DNA from: Arthrobacter sp. B1I2
GTDB taxonomy: Bacteria; Actinomycetota; Actinomycetes; Actinomycetales; Micrococcaceae
Length of the DNA: 64,000 nucleotides
Assembly (NCBI RefSeq): GCF_030816485.1
Contig: NZ_JAUSYC010000001.1
Span: forward strand, 434,001-498,000
Direction: 5' to 3'
A model generated the notes under the pieces. That model ran no database searches. It was given only the letters and a program-made list of their open reading frames with translations, and was not told the origin of the DNA. Below, piece after piece: positions 34,679-44,305 of the stretch (position 1 is its first letter; each line of letters begins with the position of its first letter). Made by a program: the position numbers and the translations under genes.

Positions 34679-35169
34679 GCACCGCAGAACGCACCTGGTC
34701 CGGCCCGTCAGCACCCGAACGGCTGGCCCTGCTCCGGCAGGCGAAGTCCATTGCCATTGTTGGTGCTTCGGACAAGCCGTCACGGGCCAGCTACTTTGTG
34801 GCCACCTACCTGCTGTCATCCACCCGCTACAAGGTGTATTTCGTCAACCCTGTGGTCAAGGAAATCCTGGGCCAGCCCACCTATGCCGCGCTGACGGACC
34901 TGCCGGAGAGCCCGGACATCGTGGACGTGTTCCGCAAGCACGATGACCTTCCCGGCGTCCTGGACGAGGCCGTGGCTGCCGGCGCGAAGACGCTCTGGCT
35001 GCAGCTGGGATCCTGGCATGAAGGCGTGGCCGCAGGCGCTGAAGCCGCGGGACTCAACGTGGTGATGGATCGCTGCGTCAAGATCGAGCACGCCCGCTTC
35101 CACGGCGGACTCCACCTGGCCGGTTTCGACACCGGAGTGGTTTCCTCCAAGCGGCAGGTCCTTGCCTGA
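34675..35169 (+). CDS. CoA-binding protein at the end of the sulfur operon
   Basis: A 164-residue Rossmann CoA_binding_2 protein, related to the gene at 26523: AKSIAIVGASDKPSRASYFV, VYFVNPVVKEILGQPTY, AGAKTLWLQLGSWHEGVA and GLNVVMDRCVKIEHARF. The C-terminal Cys followed by IEH is the family type seen next to metY in many Actinobacteria. The role is unknown; it might sense CoA or acyl-CoA or carry a thiol intermediate (inference). It is the last gene before a strong terminator. Confidence 0.88.
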   Translation: MSTAERTWSGPSAPERLALLRQAKSIAIVGASDKPSRASYFVATYLLSSTRYKVYFVNPVVKEILGQPTYAALTDLPESPDIVDVFRKHDDLPGVLDEAVAAGAKTLWLQLGSWHEGVAAGAEAAGLNVVMDRCVKIEHARFHGGLHLAGFDTGVVSSKRQVLA

Positions 35170-35183
35170 CTGTTTCTCCCAAA

Positions 35184-35220
35184 TGACAAAGCGGGCCCGT
35201 TTTACGGGCCCGCTTTGTCA
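35184..35220. terminator. Terminator of the organosulfur operon
   Basis: A perfect 17-bp stem (35184-35200 with 35204-35220) and TTT loop lie 15 bp after the CoA-binding gene. It separates this operon from the convergent anti-sigma-like gene and likely serves both. Confidence 0.9.
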
Positions 35221-35228
35221 TGCACCAG

Positions 35229-36233
35229 CTATTTCGCCGGCGAGGCGGACTTCTGGCCGATTCCCTGGCCTGCGCCCTGGGTATCAGAACTTTGGGACCC
35301 TGCGCCCTGGGACCCTCCACCTTGGGATACTGCACCCTGCGGCTGGCCTTGATCGGGCACCGGGTCCGTGGTCGCCGCAGAGCCTGCTGCCTTTTGTGCC
35401 GCGGCGGCTGCATCCACGCCGCGTGCCGGAGTATTAGGCGTCGTTGTCCCATTGCCTGTTCCGGCCGCAGCGGGGCCTGCCGGTGTTCCCTCCGGCGCAG
35501 CCGGTCCAGCGCCGTCCTTGCTGCTGCCGGTCCCCCTGTCCTGCGAAGCAGCCCAGGGGGTTCCTGCCGCGCACTTCCCTGAACCAGCACCGGCGTCATG
35601 CTCAAGGGGGCCCGGGCATAACGGCGCCGCGGCGTCACTGGGCAGGTCTGCAGGATCCTGCAGGGAGCGGAATACGCGTTCTCCCGCATCGGGAAGCCCG
35701 CCGGGTGCGGCGGTTGACGGTATACCGGCAGGTTTGCCGTCTGCGGCCACCCCGGGGGCGCGGTGGCCGGAGCCGGCCGCTGACGCGTCAGGGGTCGAAT
35801 GGCTCCACGGCGCCCAGTCCGCCAGCAGGTGCTCGATGGCGCTGCTCCCGGGAGCGGTGGAACTGGCGGCTACTCCGCCAACGCCCAGCCCCATCCCGGC
35901 CACCAGGACCAGGCCAAGCGCGGTGGGACGGTGCCGACGGCGGCGACGCGCCAGTTCATCGTTCGCATGGTGATCGTCCGGCTGGTCATCGGTCAGTACT
36001 TCGCCGGACTGTTCACCTGGCCGCTCGCCCGTCCGTCCCCCGGCAACAGCGCCTTCTGCCGGACCACCTGCCGCAAGCAGCGCGGCAAGCTCCCCGGTAG
36101 GCGCCGGCGCGGGCAGCGACGCCAGGGCAGCCAGCGCGAGCAGGGCGTCGCGAAGTTCCGCATCCTGGCCCAAACCGGCGTCCTGGAGCATGTCGTCAAC
36201 GAGGGTGACGAGGTTATCCGAAGCTGGTGTCAT
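35229..36233 (-). CDS. Putative anti-sigma factor, single-pass membrane protein with Gly/Gln-rich tail
   Basis: A 334-residue protein. The N-terminus (residues 1-85) is helical and acidic (LVTLVDDMLQDAGLGQDAEL). After ARRRRRHRPT comes one membrane segment (ALGLVLVAGMGLGVGGVAAS, about 102-121). The outer part is Ala/Gly/Pro-rich without a recognisable fold and ends in a QG/SQG-rich tail. It overlaps the ECF sigma gene by 4 bp, which together with the topology suggests anti-sigma function; no zinc-binding HxxxCxxC motif is seen, so this rests on context. Similar pairs occur in other Arthrobacter-like genomes. Confidence 0.6.
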   Translation of the reverse strand: MTPASDNLVTLVDDMLQDAGLGQDAELRDALLALAALASLPAPAPTGELAALLAAGGPAEGAVAGGRTGERPGEQSGEVLTDDQPDDHHANDELARRRRRHRPTALGLVLVAGMGLGVGGVAASSTAPGSSAIEHLLADWAPWSHSTPDASAAGSGHRAPGVAADGKPAGIPSTAAPGGLPDAGERVFRSLQDPADLPSDAAAPLCPGPLEHDAGAGSGKCAAGTPWAASQDRGTGSSKDGAGPAAPEGTPAGPAAAGTGNGTTTPNTPARGVDAAAAAQKAAGSAATTDPVPDQGQPQGAVSQGGGSQGAGSQSSDTQGAGQGIGQKSASPAK

Positions 36234-36802
36234 GGCGTGAAATACTCCTTCACTGCCGCAAGGTCCCGAAGTTTCAGCAATGCGCGCCGCTGGAGCTGCT
36301 TTACGGCACCGGCGCTCTTATCAATGGTCTCCGCTGTCTGTTCCACGGTCAGGCCTGCCACCAGGCGAAGCGACATCACTTCGCGCTGGTCCTGGGGCAG
36401 CCCGTCCAGCAGTCGAAGGACTTCCCGGGGCGAGAGGCGCTGCAGGGCAACATGTTCCGCCGAGCTGTCTTGGCGCTGGTCGAGCTCGGGCTCGAACGGC
36501 AGCTTGACCGGGCTTCGGCTTTGGCGGCGATGGTCATCCACCATCCGTGCGTGGGCAACAGAGAAAATGAAGGTCCGCAGCCCGGCGTCACCTCCGTGCA
36601 CGGTACCGAGCCGGGGCAGGACTGAAAGGAACACTTCCTGCATGGCGGCCTCCGGATCCTCGACTCCCCGGGCCGTGAGATAGCCCAGTACCTGTGACGC
36701 GTATGTCTTGTAGACGAGGCTGAAGGCAGCGGTCCCGGAAGCTGGCTGGTCCGGAGCCTCGTCTGTCTGTGCATCGGTCACTGACGTGGTGCTTTCCGTC
36801 AA
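36230..36802 (-). CDS. ECF-type RNA polymerase sigma factor
   Basis: A sigma-70-family factor of up to 190 residues. Region 2 is FSLVYKTYASQVLGYLTARG then DPEAAMQEVFLSVLPRL, and the -10 recognition part is RTFIFSVAHARMVDDHRRQ. Region 4 is LLDGLPQDQREVMSLRLVAG then TVEQTAETIDKSAGAVKQLQ. The frame opens at a TTG (36802) with no clear ribosome site; a GTG at 36781 with GGAAAG upstream is an alternative start. Coupled by a 4-bp overlap to the membrane protein that probably controls it. The target regulon is unknown. Confidence 0.85.
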   Translation of the reverse strand: MTESTTSVTDAQTDEAPDQPASGTAAFSLVYKTYASQVLGYLTARGVEDPEAAMQEVFLSVLPRLGTVHGGDAGLRTFIFSVAHARMVDDHRRQSRSPVKLPFEPELDQRQDSSAEHVALQRLSPREVLRLLDGLPQDQREVMSLRLVAGLTVEQTAETIDKSAGAVKQLQRRALLKLRDLAAVKEYFTP

Positions 36803-36955
36803 AGAGGCATTGGCAAGGCGCGCGTCCAGTTCATCCGGAACGCTGCCCTTACTTTACCCTCCAGTAACCACCCCTGCCGGAACCGCCACGGCTCCAGGCG
36901 GAGGGGCCGTTGCCGGGTCCCGCGTGCGCAGCCGTCCTTGGGGAAAGACAAAAGA

Positions 36956-36995
36956 GCCGGCCTGGAACGTGATGGGGGACAGGTTCCAGACCGGC
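36956..36995 (-). terminator. Terminator after the DUF1508 gene
   Basis: A 13-position stem (36956-36968 with 36983-36995, one mismatch) is followed on the minus strand by TCTTTTGTCTTT. It lies about 80 bp past the DUF1508 stop. Confidence 0.65.
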
Positions 36996-37075
36996 ACTTC
37001 ATAGGGGTAATCGCTGCGGAGTCCTACAGGGTTACGCGTTTTCAAAAAAATCTCTAATAGGCGGTTCCGCAGCTG

Positions 37076-37450
37076 TCAGCGGGTTGCCGCCGCCCTGGTC
37101 CACCGCGGTGCGGTCCCCTGCCGGCGCGGCGCCTTCGCCAGGGCGAAGGAGTGCAGCCTGGCGGGCATGCGCTCGTCGCCGCATGCGGGCACGACGGCGG
37201 AGGCCGGCTCTACGGGAACAGCGGCAGCAGCCGCAACGGGTGCGGGTGCGGGACGGGGCAGGGTTCCGGCGGGGCATAGGTCGGTGACCAGGCCGGTCCC
37301 GGCACATTCACGCACGGCGGCGATCCCGGCCGCGAGGGCCTGCTTGTCCTGGTACGGCCCGGAGACAGCCACCACTGAGCCATCCGGTGCCAGGAGTCGG
37401 AACCGGAAGAACGAATCAGCGTCAACGAATGCTTCAAATTTTCCGGCCAT
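37076..37450 (-). CDS. DUF1508 (YegP-like) domain protein
   Basis: A 124-residue protein. Residues 1-55 form one DUF1508 repeat: KFEAFVDADSFFRFRLLAPDGS, then SGPYQDKQALAAGIAAVREC. The E. coli member YegP has two repeats; here a Pro/Ala-rich, non-conserved C-terminus follows instead. The function is unknown. The ATG at 37450 has GGAAGGA upstream; the frame is open further but without signals. Confidence 0.75.
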   Translation of the reverse strand: MAGKFEAFVDADSFFRFRLLAPDGSVVAVSGPYQDKQALAAGIAAVRECAGTGLVTDLCPAGTLPRPAPAPVAAAAAVPVEPASAVVPACGDERMPARLHSFALAKAPRRQGTAPRWTRAAATR

Positions 37451-37570
37451 GACGATCCTTCCTTGGGCACCAGGGGGTACTACCGAGTCTCGCCGGTGCA
37501 CCGGCGGCCTCACAAGACCGTTCGGGTTAAGCCTGTGTAAATTGCTTTCCACTCGAGCACAAACAAGACG

Positions 37571-37596
37571 GCAGGCCACCTGCAAAGGTGGCCTGC
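37571..37596. terminator. Terminator downstream of purA
   Basis: A perfect 10-bp stem (37571-37580 with 37587-37596), extendable with one bulge, and loop TGCAAA. On the minus strand the outer stem is followed by CTTGTTTG. It lies 75 bp after the purA stop. Confidence 0.7.
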
Positions 37597-37624
37597 CGCC
37601 GTCGTAATCCCCACCCGCTCCCTA

Positions 37625-37668
37625 GCCTCGCAAGCTCGGCCAGGGAACCCTGCGGGCGTGGGCCCACA
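37625..37668 (+). repeat. Intergenic repeat copy 2 (after purA)
   Basis: About 44 bp starting GCCTCGCAAGCTCGGCCA, the second copy of the element at 22770. It ends 2 bp from the purA stop. Relative to its neighbouring gene it has the opposite orientation to copy 1. Confidence 0.7.
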
Positions 37669-37670
37669 TA

Positions 37671-38960
37671 TTAGTCGTTGATGAGGTCATTCACCACGAT
37701 GGTCTGGTCCCGGTCCGGGCCCACGCCGATCGCGGAGAACCGGGTTCCGGAGAGCTTCTCCAGCGCCAGCACGTAGTTCCGGGCGTTCTCCGGCAGGTCC
37801 GCGAGGGTGCGGGCACCGGTGATGTCCTCGGTCCAGCCGTCGAAGTACTCGAAGATGGGCTTGGCGTGGTGGAACTCGGTCTGGGTCATGGGCATCTCGT
37901 CGTGCCGGACCCCGTCCACGTCATAGGCAACGCAGACGGGGATCTGCTCGATGCCGGTGAGCACGTCCAGCTTGGTCACGAAGTAGTCCGTGAAGCCGTT
38001 CACGCGGGACGCATGGCGGGCCAGCACGGCGTCGTACCAGCCGCAGCGGCGCGGGCGGCCGGTGTTGACGCCGAATTCGCCGCCGGTCTTCTGCAGGTAG
38101 ACGCCCATCTCGTCGAAGAGCTCCGTGGGGAACGGGCCTGCACCAACACGGGTGGTGTACGCCTTGATGATGCCGATCGAGCGCGAAATGCGGGTGGGGC
38201 CGATGCCGGAGCCGACGGATGCGCCGCCTGTGGTGGGATTGGAGGAGGTCACGAACGGGTAGGTGCCGTGGTCCACGTCCAGGAATGTAGCCTGGCCGCC
38301 CTCCATCAGGACCACCTTGCCTTCGTCCAGCGCGGTGTTCAGGACCAGTGTGCTGTCGATGACCAGCGGGCGGAGCCGCTCGGCGAAGGACAGGAAGTAC
38401 TCCACGATCTCGTCCACCACAACGCTGCGGCGGTTGTAGACCTTGACCAGGAGTTCGTTTTTCTGGCGCAACGAGCCTTCCACCTTCTGCCGGAGGATGG
38501 ACTCATCGAAGACGTCCTGGACGCGGATGCCCAGCCGGGCCACCTTGTCCATGTAGGCGGGGCCAATGCCGCGCCCGGTTGTGCCGATAGCCCGGCTGCC
38601 CAGGAAGCGTTCGGTCACCTTGTCCAGGACCTGGTGGTACGGGGCCACCAGGTGGGCGTTGGCGGAGACGCGCAGCTTTGAGGTGTCGGCGCCGCGGGCC
38701 TGCAGGCCCTCGATTTCCTGGAAGAGGGCTTCAAGGTTCACCACGCAGCCATTGCCGATGATGGGAACCGCGTTGGGGCTGAGAATGCCAGCCGGCAGCA
38801 GCTTGAGTTCGTACTTTTCACCGCCTACGACGACAGTGTGCCCGGCGTTGTTGCCGCCGTTGGGCTTGACGACGTAGTCGACACGGCCACCCAGCAGGTC
38901 GGTGGCCTTGCCCTTACCTTCGTCGCCCCACTGGGCTCCTACGATCACAATTGCTGGCAT
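37671..38960 (-). CDS. purA: Adenylosuccinate synthetase
   Basis: A 429-residue GTP-dependent enzyme joining IMP and aspartate to adenylosuccinate, the first step to AMP. Signatures: [19 protein letters not shown] and [12 protein letters not shown] at the N-terminus, [20 protein letters not shown] (IMP site, near residue 130), and [19 protein letters not shown] near 240. The ATG at 38960 has GGAGGATCCC before it and gives the exact family start; the frame is open upstream without support. It stands alone, not in the pur operon at 19.4 kb. Confidence 0.97.
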   Translation of the reverse strand: MPAIVIVGAQWGDEGKGKATDLLGGRVDYVVKPNGGNNAGHTVVVGGEKYELKLLPAGILSPNAVPIIGNGCVVNLEALFQEIEGLQARGADTSKLRVSANAHLVAPYHQVLDKVTERFLGSRAIGTTGRGIGPAYMDKVARLGIRVQDVFDESILRQKVEGSLRQKNELLVKVYNRRSVVVDEIVEYFLSFAERLRPLVIDSTLVLNTALDEGKVVLMEGGQATFLDVDHGTYPFVTSSNPTTGGASVGSGIGPTRISRSIGIIKAYTTRVGAGPFPTELFDEMGVYLQKTGGEFGVNTGRPRRCGWYDAVLARHASRVNGFTDYFVTKLDVLTGIEQIPVCVAYDVDGVRHDEMPMTQTEFHHAKPIFEYFDGWTEDITGARTLADLPENARNYVLALEKLSGTRFSAIGVGPDRDQTIVVNDLIND

Positions 38961-39195
38961 GGGATCCTCCCCCATTCGTTCGGGCTGCCCGGGTCCTGCC
39001 ACCAGGTGGCGGCCCATGCAGCGCCGTTCATGAGAATGCCCCGAACATACCGGCCTCCGCACGGCCGCAGCACGGCAGGGCGAAGGAAGAGTTCCGGGGC
39101 TCTTACCACCCAAGTTTAGCCGATGGGCACTTTGACCACTGTTGTGGCCCGCCGCGGCCCGTTCCGCAAAAAGGACCGCGGCGGAGCCAGCCCGC

Positions 39196-40248
39196 CTACT
39201 CGTCCTCGGCTTCCCCCGCGGGCCGCGACGTCTGCTCGGCTAGCGTGTCCCAGAAGGAGGTGTCGGCGTCGGCAATGGATCCGTCCGCGATGGCCGCGGC
39301 GGTGGACGTCAGCGTGGTGACCGTCTGCTTGATCAGGTAGCCGTTGCTGCGCTGCCCCAGCGCATAGCCGTCCAGGTAGTGGTCGGACATCCCGCGCATC
39401 TCGAAGAGCAGGGTGGCAATGCCGTATTCCACGGAGATGCCGTTGCGGCTGATGGTCTCGGCGCTGCCGCCCTGGTACTTGCCCAGGTGGCCCCAGCCGG
39501 TGGAGTCCACGTTGTTGAAGACCACGGCGCCGAGCTGCTTGGACTTTTCGACTACGTCGGGATCGGCGTTCGGGGTGGTGGGGTACAGGATGGAGCCTGA
39601 CACCAGCTTGCCGTCCCGCTCGGCCCGGGTGCCCTGGTGGTGCAGGTCGATCATGTAGTCAATGCGGTACTTGCGCATCACGTTGTTGTGGAGCGCCTGG
39701 GTCTCGGGCTGGACCTTGGCCACGTGGTCCCGGTTGATGTCCACCCCTTCGGCGTTGTACCGCGTCATGTTGCGGTCGCCCTTGGCCAGGTAGTCGTCAA
39801 GGGAGAAATTCACGTCGCCCATGGCACCGTCGGCGTTGAGCATGGGGACAACCAGGATGTTCACGCCGTCCAGGATGCCTGCGGACTTGCCCGTGCCCAG
39901 GTGCTTGACGAACTCGAGGGCACCCTCGGTGGTGAGCTGTTCGTTGCCGTGCTGCTGGGTCAGGTACAGGATGGTGGGCTTGGCAGGGTCCGAGATGTAC
40001 TTGACCAGGTGGATGTCGCGGCCTTTGACGGTCTGGCCGATGACCTCAAGCTCCATGGCCGGCTGGCGGGCGTCCTGGTCCTTCAGGAAGGAAACCATCT
40101 GGTCGTAGGTGGCCAGCTTGGTGGTGGTGATCTGGCCGTTGCCGTCGTAGGCGGGGCCTTCGCCCACGGCGTTGGCGAGCGGCGCGGGTCCTGCCACCAC
40201 GGCGAGCGCCAGCACGCCGGATACGGCAAGGGTCCTGAAGGATTTCAT
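39196..40248 (-). CDS. Secreted M14-family zinc carboxypeptidase
   Basis: A 350-residue exported peptidase. The signal peptide ([20 protein letters not shown], cleavage near ANA) precedes an M14 domain: zinc ligands His/Glu in [15 protein letters not shown] (about residue 100), the third ligand in [11 protein letters not shown] (about 198), and catalytic Glu in [11 protein letters not shown] (about 288). This class trims C-terminal residues or peptidoglycan peptides; the substrate is unknown. An in-frame GTG one codon upstream (40251) is an alternative start. Confidence 0.9.
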   Translation of the reverse strand: MKSFRTLAVSGVLALAVVAGPAPLANAVGEGPAYDGNGQITTTKLATYDQMVSFLKDQDARQPAMELEVIGQTVKGRDIHLVKYISDPAKPTILYLTQQHGNEQLTTEGALEFVKHLGTGKSAGILDGVNILVVPMLNADGAMGDVNFSLDDYLAKGDRNMTRYNAEGVDINRDHVAKVQPETQALHNNVMRKYRIDYMIDLHHQGTRAERDGKLVSGSILYPTTPNADPDVVEKSKQLGAVVFNNVDSTGWGHLGKYQGGSAETISRNGISVEYGIATLLFEMRGMSDHYLDGYALGQRSNGYLIKQTVTTLTSTAAAIADGSIADADTSFWDTLAEQTSRPAGEAEDE

Positions 40249-40479
40249 CACAGTGCGTTACCTCTTTCGAGTGAATCAGGTGCGGTCAGCCGCCGTGTCC
40301 CCCATTGCGGCCTGTGACAAACAGCCAACCAATCTTAACGAAACCTGTCAATGGGCTGGACAATACCTGTAAGCCTACTCGTGGCCCCCTGGAGAGGGTG
40401 GGCGGCGAGCCAACCGGGAGCGACATAAAGGGCCGCGAATTTGCCCGGATACGGGCATCTCGATTTAGGTGAAAGTGAA

Positions 40480-40579
40480 CCATCCGGAGCGGCCGAGAGA
40501 CCTGGCTCGATGACGCCGCAGCAACCACGGGATCAGAGTCATCACTCCTGCCCGAAGGTGCTACTGCCAGGACCGATGG
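40480..40579 (+). promoter_or_regulatory. SAM-I (S-box) riboswitch upstream of methionine synthase
   Basis: Compact 100-nt S-box: GAGCGGCCGAGAGACCTGG (40487-40505), GATGACGCCGCAGCAACC (40509-40526) and GGTGCTACTGCCAGG (40557-40571). P1 pairs CCATC (40480-40484) with GATGG (40575-40579). The core is almost base-for-base the same as the copy at 27095. The ribosome site AAGGAAG follows directly, so translational control is likely. Confidence 0.92.
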
Positions 40580-40595
40580 AAAGGAAGATTCCAGC

Positions 40596-41804
40596 ATGTC
40601 CCAGAACACCGACCACATCCGCGTGACCCACGCCGGCTCGTTGCCCCGCACCCCGGAACTCATCGCGGCCAACGCTGCCAAGGAAGCCGACGGCATCACC
40701 CCGGAATTCCTGGAACTCCTTCAAGCCTCCGTGGTGGACGTAGTGCAGCGCCAGAAGGATCTCGGCATCGACATCCCCAACGACGGCGAGTACGGGCACA
40801 CCATGTCCAGCTCCGTGGATTACGGCGCGTGGTGGAATTACTCCTTCGCCCGGCTCGGCGGCCTGGAGCCCACCAACGTTGACCGCTGGGCCGATGCCGA
40901 AGTGCGGCGGTCGTCCCCCGGCAGGGTGGTCCTGACCTCCTTCCCCGACCGGCGGGACCGGCAGGCCTTCAATGAGGCCTACAACGATCCCTCCTCCGGC
41001 ATCCTCACCCACCGCAAGAGCGTCGCCCAGCCCAAGATCGCCGGCCCCCTGACCTACACGGGCCAAGATCTCGTTGGCTCGGACATCAGGAACCTGAAGA
41101 CCGGGCTCGCCGCGGCCGGCCTCACGGACGGCTTCGTGGCGTCCCTCTCCCCCGGCTCGTGCGCCCGGGTGGCCAACGAGTACTACAAATCCGATGAGGA
41201 ACTCGTCTACGCCTGCGCCGATGCCATGCGGGAGGAATACAAGGCGATCATCGACGCCGGCCTCACAGTCCAGCTTGATGACCCGTCCCTGGCCGAAAGC
41301 TGGGACCAGATCAACCCCGAGCCCGCCCTGGCGGACTACCTGAAGTTCATCCAGCTGCGGGTGGAAGCCACCAACTGGGCACTTCGCGACCTCCCCCAGG
41401 AACAGATCCGGCTGCACGTCTGCTGGGGCTCCTGGCACGGCCCGCACACCACGGACATCCCGTTCGCCGACATCATCGGGTCGGTACTGCAGATCAACGC
41501 CGGGGCATACTCCTTCGAAGCCGCGAACGTCCGCCACGAACACGAATGGCGGGTATGGGAGGACACCAGGCTGCCCGAGGGCAAGGTGATCATTCCCGGC
41601 GTCGTCTCGCACGCCACCAACGTGGTGGAGCACCCGGACCTGGTGGCGGACCGCATTGTCCGCTTCGCCGACGTCGTGGGCCGGGAGAACGTCATCGCCT
41701 CCACTGACTGCGGCCTGGGCGGCCGTGTCCACCCGCAGATCGCCTTCGCCAAGCTGGAGGCACTGGGCGAGGGCGCACGCCGGGCCTCCAAGCGCCTCTG
41801 GTAA
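40596..41804 (+). CDS. Cobalamin-independent methionine synthase, short (core) MetE-like
   Basis: A 402-residue MetE C-terminal-domain protein without the N-terminal half of classical MetE (about 750 residues). Zinc-site residues are seen: His and Cys in RLHVCWGSWHGPH (about residue 270) and Cys in ASTDCGLGGRV (about 366); the substrate part begins THAGSLPRTPELI and GIDIPNDGEYGHT. Core-MetE proteins transfer a methyl group to homocysteine from donors that differ between subfamilies, not always methyl-folate; the donor here is not readable. The SAM riboswitch just upstream supports a role in methionine synthesis. Monocistronic. Confidence 0.85.
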   Translation: MSQNTDHIRVTHAGSLPRTPELIAANAAKEADGITPEFLELLQASVVDVVQRQKDLGIDIPNDGEYGHTMSSSVDYGAWWNYSFARLGGLEPTNVDRWADAEVRRSSPGRVVLTSFPDRRDRQAFNEAYNDPSSGILTHRKSVAQPKIAGPLTYTGQDLVGSDIRNLKTGLAAAGLTDGFVASLSPGSCARVANEYYKSDEELVYACADAMREEYKAIIDAGLTVQLDDPSLAESWDQINPEPALADYLKFIQLRVEATNWALRDLPQEQIRLHVCWGSWHGPHTTDIPFADIIGSVLQINAGAYSFEAANVRHEHEWRVWEDTRLPEGKVIIPGVVSHATNVVEHPDLVADRIVRFADVVGRENVIASTDCGLGGRVHPQIAFAKLEALGEGARRASKRLW

Positions 41805-42010
41805 CCCACTCTCCACACCCGGGCGCCGGCTGTGCCTTCCATCACCGGAAGGGGCTGCCGGCGTTTCGCTTCCCATGGCTTGCTAAACTGGAACAGGCCG
41901 ACCAGGAGTTGGTCCACCCCATTTCAACCACTGCGGATGTGGTGCGTGATCGTGCGCCCATTTTCCGCGGCGGCAGCAACACCCAATCCCCGCAGGAGAA
42001 CCAGCCCTTC

Positions 42011-42643
42011 ATGACAGCCCTGGCCCCCGAAACATTCCACGAACAGCTCCTGAGCCGCCGCTACGAACCCAGCGTGGCCGCCGTCAACGAGCTGTGTGAT
42101 TCCCTGCAGGAGGCCAAGCCCGGAACCGTGGTGCCCTACGTGGACCCTATGCACGATGTGGACGAATGCCGCATCATCAGCCTGTTCTCCAACATTGGCG
42201 AGATGGACCCGTCCGGGTTCATCACCCCCGGGGACCAGGATGCCGCTACCCGCATGCTGGGCATCCAGTGGAAGCTGGCCCTCCGCCCTGAGTTCGTCAT
42301 GCCATGGAACGTCCACCCCTGGCACGTCCCGGGCGAAGCCAACGGCAAGTTCACCCCGGACCAGATCCAGGCGGGCCTGAAGCCGCTGCTGAAGTTCCTG
42401 GCCCTGGTGCCCCGCGCCTCGGTCATCGTGGCGCACGGCACTGAGGCCAACCGCCTGGCCAACCTGCTGCTGAAGACCGAAGTGCCGCTCCTCTGGCGCC
42501 GCGGCCTGAAGACCTACAAGGTCCGCTCCCTCAGCGGCCGCGCCTTCGCCGGTTCCCCGGCCCGCCAGGAGGAATACCTCGAGGACATGCGCACAGCCTA
42601 CACCGACGCCATGGCGCGCACGGGGATCGCCCGGAAAGCATAG
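42011..42643 (+). CDS. Uracil-DNA glycosylase superfamily protein
   Basis: A 210-residue protein. VPYVDPMHDVDECRIISLFSN precedes the UDG-type motifs: MPWNVHPWHVP (about residue 99) matches the NxxP/W active-site strand, and VIVAHGTEANRLANLL (about 145) matches the second conserved strand-helix. The family name rests on this pattern, so activity on uracil is not assured. The frame is open from 41909; I chose the ATG at 42011. A likely -10, TAAACT, is at 41884-41889, leaving a 5' leader of over 100 nt or a longer N-terminus from TTG 41909. Confidence 0.7.
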   Translation: MTALAPETFHEQLLSRRYEPSVAAVNELCDSLQEAKPGTVVPYVDPMHDVDECRIISLFSNIGEMDPSGFITPGDQDAATRMLGIQWKLALRPEFVMPWNVHPWHVPGEANGKFTPDQIQAGLKPLLKFLALVPRASVIVAHGTEANRLANLLLKTEVPLLWRRGLKTYKVRSLSGRAFAGSPARQEEYLEDMRTAYTDAMARTGIARKA

Positions 42644-42662
42644 CTGACGCCTTAAACGAACT

Positions 42663-42707
42663 ACGGCGGGCCGTCACCTTTTCCTGAAAAAGGTGACGGC
42701 CCGCCGT
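42663..42707. terminator. Bidirectional terminator
   Basis: A perfect 20-bp stem (42663-42682 with 42688-42707) with loop CCTGA separates the convergent UDG-like gene and DUF3151 gene. The stem includes TTTT/AAAA at the loop end. Confidence 0.85.
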
Positions 42708-42730
42708 CGTCTATTTAAGTGTTTGAGGCC

Positions 42731-43153
42731 TTACTGGCCCTCGATGGCTGCCTTCGCCGTGGGATCGGAGTCGTTCAGGAACTTCTCGATCCGTTCCGGC
42801 TCGTCCGCTTCGCCGATGGCCGAGGAAGCCCGGCCAAGGGAGTACAGGGCGCGCAGGAACCCGCGGTTCGGCTCGTGCTCCCAGGGGATGGGGCCGACGC
42901 CGCGCCACCCGTTGCGGCGCAGCGAGTCCAGTCCCCGGTGGTAGCCCACCCGTGAGTAGGCGTAGGAGTCGATGGTGCGCCCCTCCGCCCAGGCCTCTTC
43001 CGCCAGCAGAGCCCACAACAGCGAGGATGTGGGGTGCTTGGCCACGAGGTCCAGGGGCTCCTGGCCGCCTTCCAGCTGCTGGTTGACCTCGGTCTCGGCG
43101 GGCAGGAGCGTGGGCTCCGGCCCCATCAGGTTCCTGCGGAACTCATCCGACAT
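42731..43153 (-). CDS. DUF3151 domain-containing protein
   Basis: A 140-residue actinobacterial protein of the DUF3151 family; its function is unknown. Typical parts: RRNLMGPEPTLLP at the start, SSLLWALLAEEAWAEG, SYAYSRVGYHRGLDSLRRNG and PNRGFLRALYSLGRA. It begins directly after the fba stop (no gap), so it is translated from the fba mRNA. That gene order is common in Actinobacteria and hints at a link with central carbon metabolism (inference). Confidence 0.88.
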   Translation of the reverse strand: MSDEFRRNLMGPEPTLLPAETEVNQQLEGGQEPLDLVAKHPTSSLLWALLAEEAWAEGRTIDSYAYSRVGYHRGLDSLRRNGWRGVGPIPWEHEPNRGFLRALYSLGRASSAIGEADEPERIEKFLNDSDPTAKAAIEGQ

Positions 43154-44173
<1,020 letters not shown>

Positions 44174-44305
44174 GCTGGCTCCTCTGCTGAGTTTCGTCTG
44201 TGGGTGGATGACCCTCAAGTAGACCGCTTACGGCTAGGCACCATCCTAGCCATTCCCCGGCCGTGGGAGTGTTTCGGGTCACCGCCCGGTAATACTCCGG
44301 CGGGG

